From NCBI RefSeq assembly GCF_034676545.1, contig NZ_JAUCBZ010000015.1:2201001-2265000 (forward strand): DNA of 64,000 nucleotides. The letters run 5' to 3'. The notes under the pieces were generated by a model. It saw only the letters and a program-made list of their open reading frames with translations. It was not told the origin of the DNA and did no database searches. Below are positions 62,758 to 64,000 of this stretch, one piece after another (position 1 is the stretch's first letter; each line of letters begins with the position of its first letter). This DNA comes from Pararhodobacter sp. Its GTDB lineage: Bacteria; Pseudomonadota; Alphaproteobacteria; Rhodobacterales; Rhodobacteraceae. A program made the translations under genes and the position numbers.

Positions 62758-63050
62758 ATGGAGCGCCGCCGCACCCCGCTGTATCTGGAACGCGAAACCT
62801 ATCGCCGCCGTCGCATCATGGATGCCGCGCGGGTCTTGCCGGTTCTGGGGTTTGTCCTGATCTTGCTGCCGGTCCTGTGGACGCAGGGCGGGCAGATGGG
62901 CACGGCGGCGAGGCGGTCTATATCTTCATTCTCTGGTTCGTGCTGATCCTCAGTGCCGCCCTGCTGTCGCGCCCCTTGCACGCCTCGTTGAACCGCGAGA
63001 TGCCCCGCCAATCCAGTGGCACGAAACCTGACCCCGGCGCGCCCGAATGA
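62758..63050 (+). pseudogene. Small two-helix membrane protein, single-base frameshift
   Basis: The start MERRRTPLYLERETYRRRRI and helix VLPVLGFVLILLPVLW are in one frame. The second helix, VYIFILWFVLILSAALLSR, and the basic tail are in another. A missing G in the GG at 62907-62908 restores AGEAVYIF and a protein of about 97 residues. It sits between the response regulator and the sensor kinase, with an ATGA overlap to the kinase. Function unknown, possibly a sensor partner. A sequencing error is likely. Confidence 0.75.
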
Positions 63051-64000
63051 CGCTGAATATCCTGATCCCGGCGGCGCTGGGGTATGTGGTCTTTCTGTTC
63101 GGCATCGCCTCGCTGGCCGAGCACCGCGCCGAGACCCTGCGCGCCGCCGGGCGGCGTCCACGGTTTCTGCGTTCGCCGCTGATCTACACGCTGTCGCTGT
63201 CGGTGTATTGCACCGCCTGGACCTTTTACGGTGCGGTCGGCTACGCGGCGCGCTCGGGGTTGGAGTTTGTCACCATTTACATTGGTCCGACGCTGGTTTT
63301 CGTTGGCTGGTGGTGGTTCTTGCGCAAGCTGGTGCGGATCGGCAAGGCGCAGCGCGTGACCTCGATTGCCGACCTGATCTCGGCGCGTTACGGCAAGTCG
63401 AACATGATCGGCGTCATCGTGACCCTCCTGGCCGTCGCCGCCACGACCCCCTATATCGCGCTGCAATTGCAATCCATTGCCCTGGCATTCGGGGCTTTCG
63501 CGGTGGATGAAATCACTGGCGCCGCAACAGTTGGCGCTGTGGGTGGCCGTGGGCCTGGCGCTGTTCACCATCCTGTTTGGCACGCGAACCCTTGACGCCA
63601 ACGAGCAGCACCACGGCGTCGTCACCGCCATCGCCGTCGAGGCCGTTGTCAAACTCGTGGCGCTGCTGGCGGTTGGCATCTGGGTTGTCTGGGGGCTGAT
63701 GGATGGTCCGATGGATGTGATGGAGCGCATCACGCTGGCGGATCGCCCGGAATGGAATGTGCAACCGGGCCGCTGGATGGGGCTGACCTTTCTGGCGGCG
63801 GTGGCGATCATCACCTTGCCGCGCATGTTTCAGGTGATGGTGGTCGAAAACTCCGATGAGCGGCAGTTGAGCACCGCGTCCTGGGCCTTTCCGCTCTATC
63901 TCATGGCGATGAGCCTCTTTGTGCTGCCGATTGCCGTCGCCGGAATGGAGTTCCTGCCGGCCAATACGAACCCTGACCTGTTCGTGCTCAACCTGCCGTT
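63047..64000 (+). pseudogene. Sodium/solute symporter-type (SLC5) sensor kinase, CrbS-like; frameshifted and cut by window edge
   Basis: The first ~155 residues are an SLC5/SSS-type membrane domain starting MTLNILIPAALGYVVFLFG, with LSLSVYCTAWTFYGAVGYAA. After the AAA run at 63510-63512 the frame shifts; removing one A gives DESLAPQQLALW and then FGTRTLDANEQHHGVVTAIA. In CrbS-type proteins this transporter-like domain is followed by PAS and histidine kinase domains, which would lie beyond the window. CrbS senses or transports acetate-like signals. The response regulator upstream supports a kinase role, which is inference because the kinase part is not visible. Confidence 0.78.

Noticed and set aside
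1..64000. CRISPR arrays, tRNA or rRNA genes, insertion sequences, integrase or prophage structural genes
   Set aside because: I looked for repeat-spacer arrays, cloverleaf/CCA ends, transposase motifs and capsid or tail genes on both strands and found none.

Overview
The window is chromosomal DNA from a GC-rich alphaproteobacterium, most likely an aerobic, flagellated member of the Rhodobacterales (Paracoccaceae/Roseobacter relatives). I infer this from protein similarity by eye and from gene pairings typical of that order: fused MrpA/MrpB, a ZapA/coiled-coil pair, a protein isoaspartyl methyltransferase next to a TolC protein, cytoplasmic sulfite dehydrogenase SoeABC, fused indolepyruvate:ferredoxin oxidoreductase, and accBC beside a short-chain-acyl XRE regulator. 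I see no rRNA, tRNA, CRISPR array, insertion sequence or prophage. It reads as ordinary, densely packed chromosome with a few accessory-looking loci.

Layout. 1-2.6 kb: flhA (cut by the window edge), a lytic transglycosylase and a small SH3 protein. 2.8-9.3 kb: the Mrp Na+/H+ antiporter operon plus one unknown gene. 9.3-13.8 kb: mscL, a glutathione transferase, PCMT-TolC and a PopZ-like protein. 14-17.9 kb: tkt, divergent from a ZauP/ZapA cell-division pair. 18-22.4 kb: bolA-grxD, a Cys-rich protein, purL and a methyltransferase. 22.4-27.2 kb: a candidate sRNA, a LysR regulator and indolepyruvate oxidoreductase. 27.2-34.3 kb: murI, argC and cytochrome c maturation genes ccmE/F/H, interrupted by an endolysin-holin pair, then an enoyl-CoA hydratase. 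34.3-38.8 kb: soeABC. 39-41 kb: clpP-clpX. 41.2-47.9 kb: an arginine/guanidino catabolic island (aruI, aruH, TetR, DDAH-like hydrolase) divergent from a polar amino acid ABC importer without its ATPase. 48-53.6 kb: edd, a 52-residue protein, an RlmI-like methyltransferase, a PIN protein and a gamma-glutamyltransferase. 54-58.7 kb: a LuxR/alpha-beta hydrolase fusion, an EEP nuclease, a phospholipase D protein and aat. 58.8-64 kb: accC-accB, an XRE acyl regulator, a receiver protein, a small membrane protein and the start of a transporter-type sensor kinase.

The strongest leads are: the LuxR/alpha-beta hydrolase fusion, whose nucleophile and histidine positions are both substituted, suggesting a ligand-sensing pseudoenzyme; the guanidino-compound island with a perfect-armed AT-rich palindrome at its divergent promoter; a ~75-nt sRNA candidate with an exposed CCUCCC anti-Shine-Dalgarno segment; and an endolysin-holin pair inside the cytochrome c maturation genes.

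Caution on sequence quality: six conserved genes (mrpD, the indolepyruvate oxidoreductase, clpP, the acyl regulator, the small membrane gene and the sensor kinase) each carry one single-base frameshift, mostly in homopolymers. This pattern points to sequencing or assembly error more than to real gene loss.
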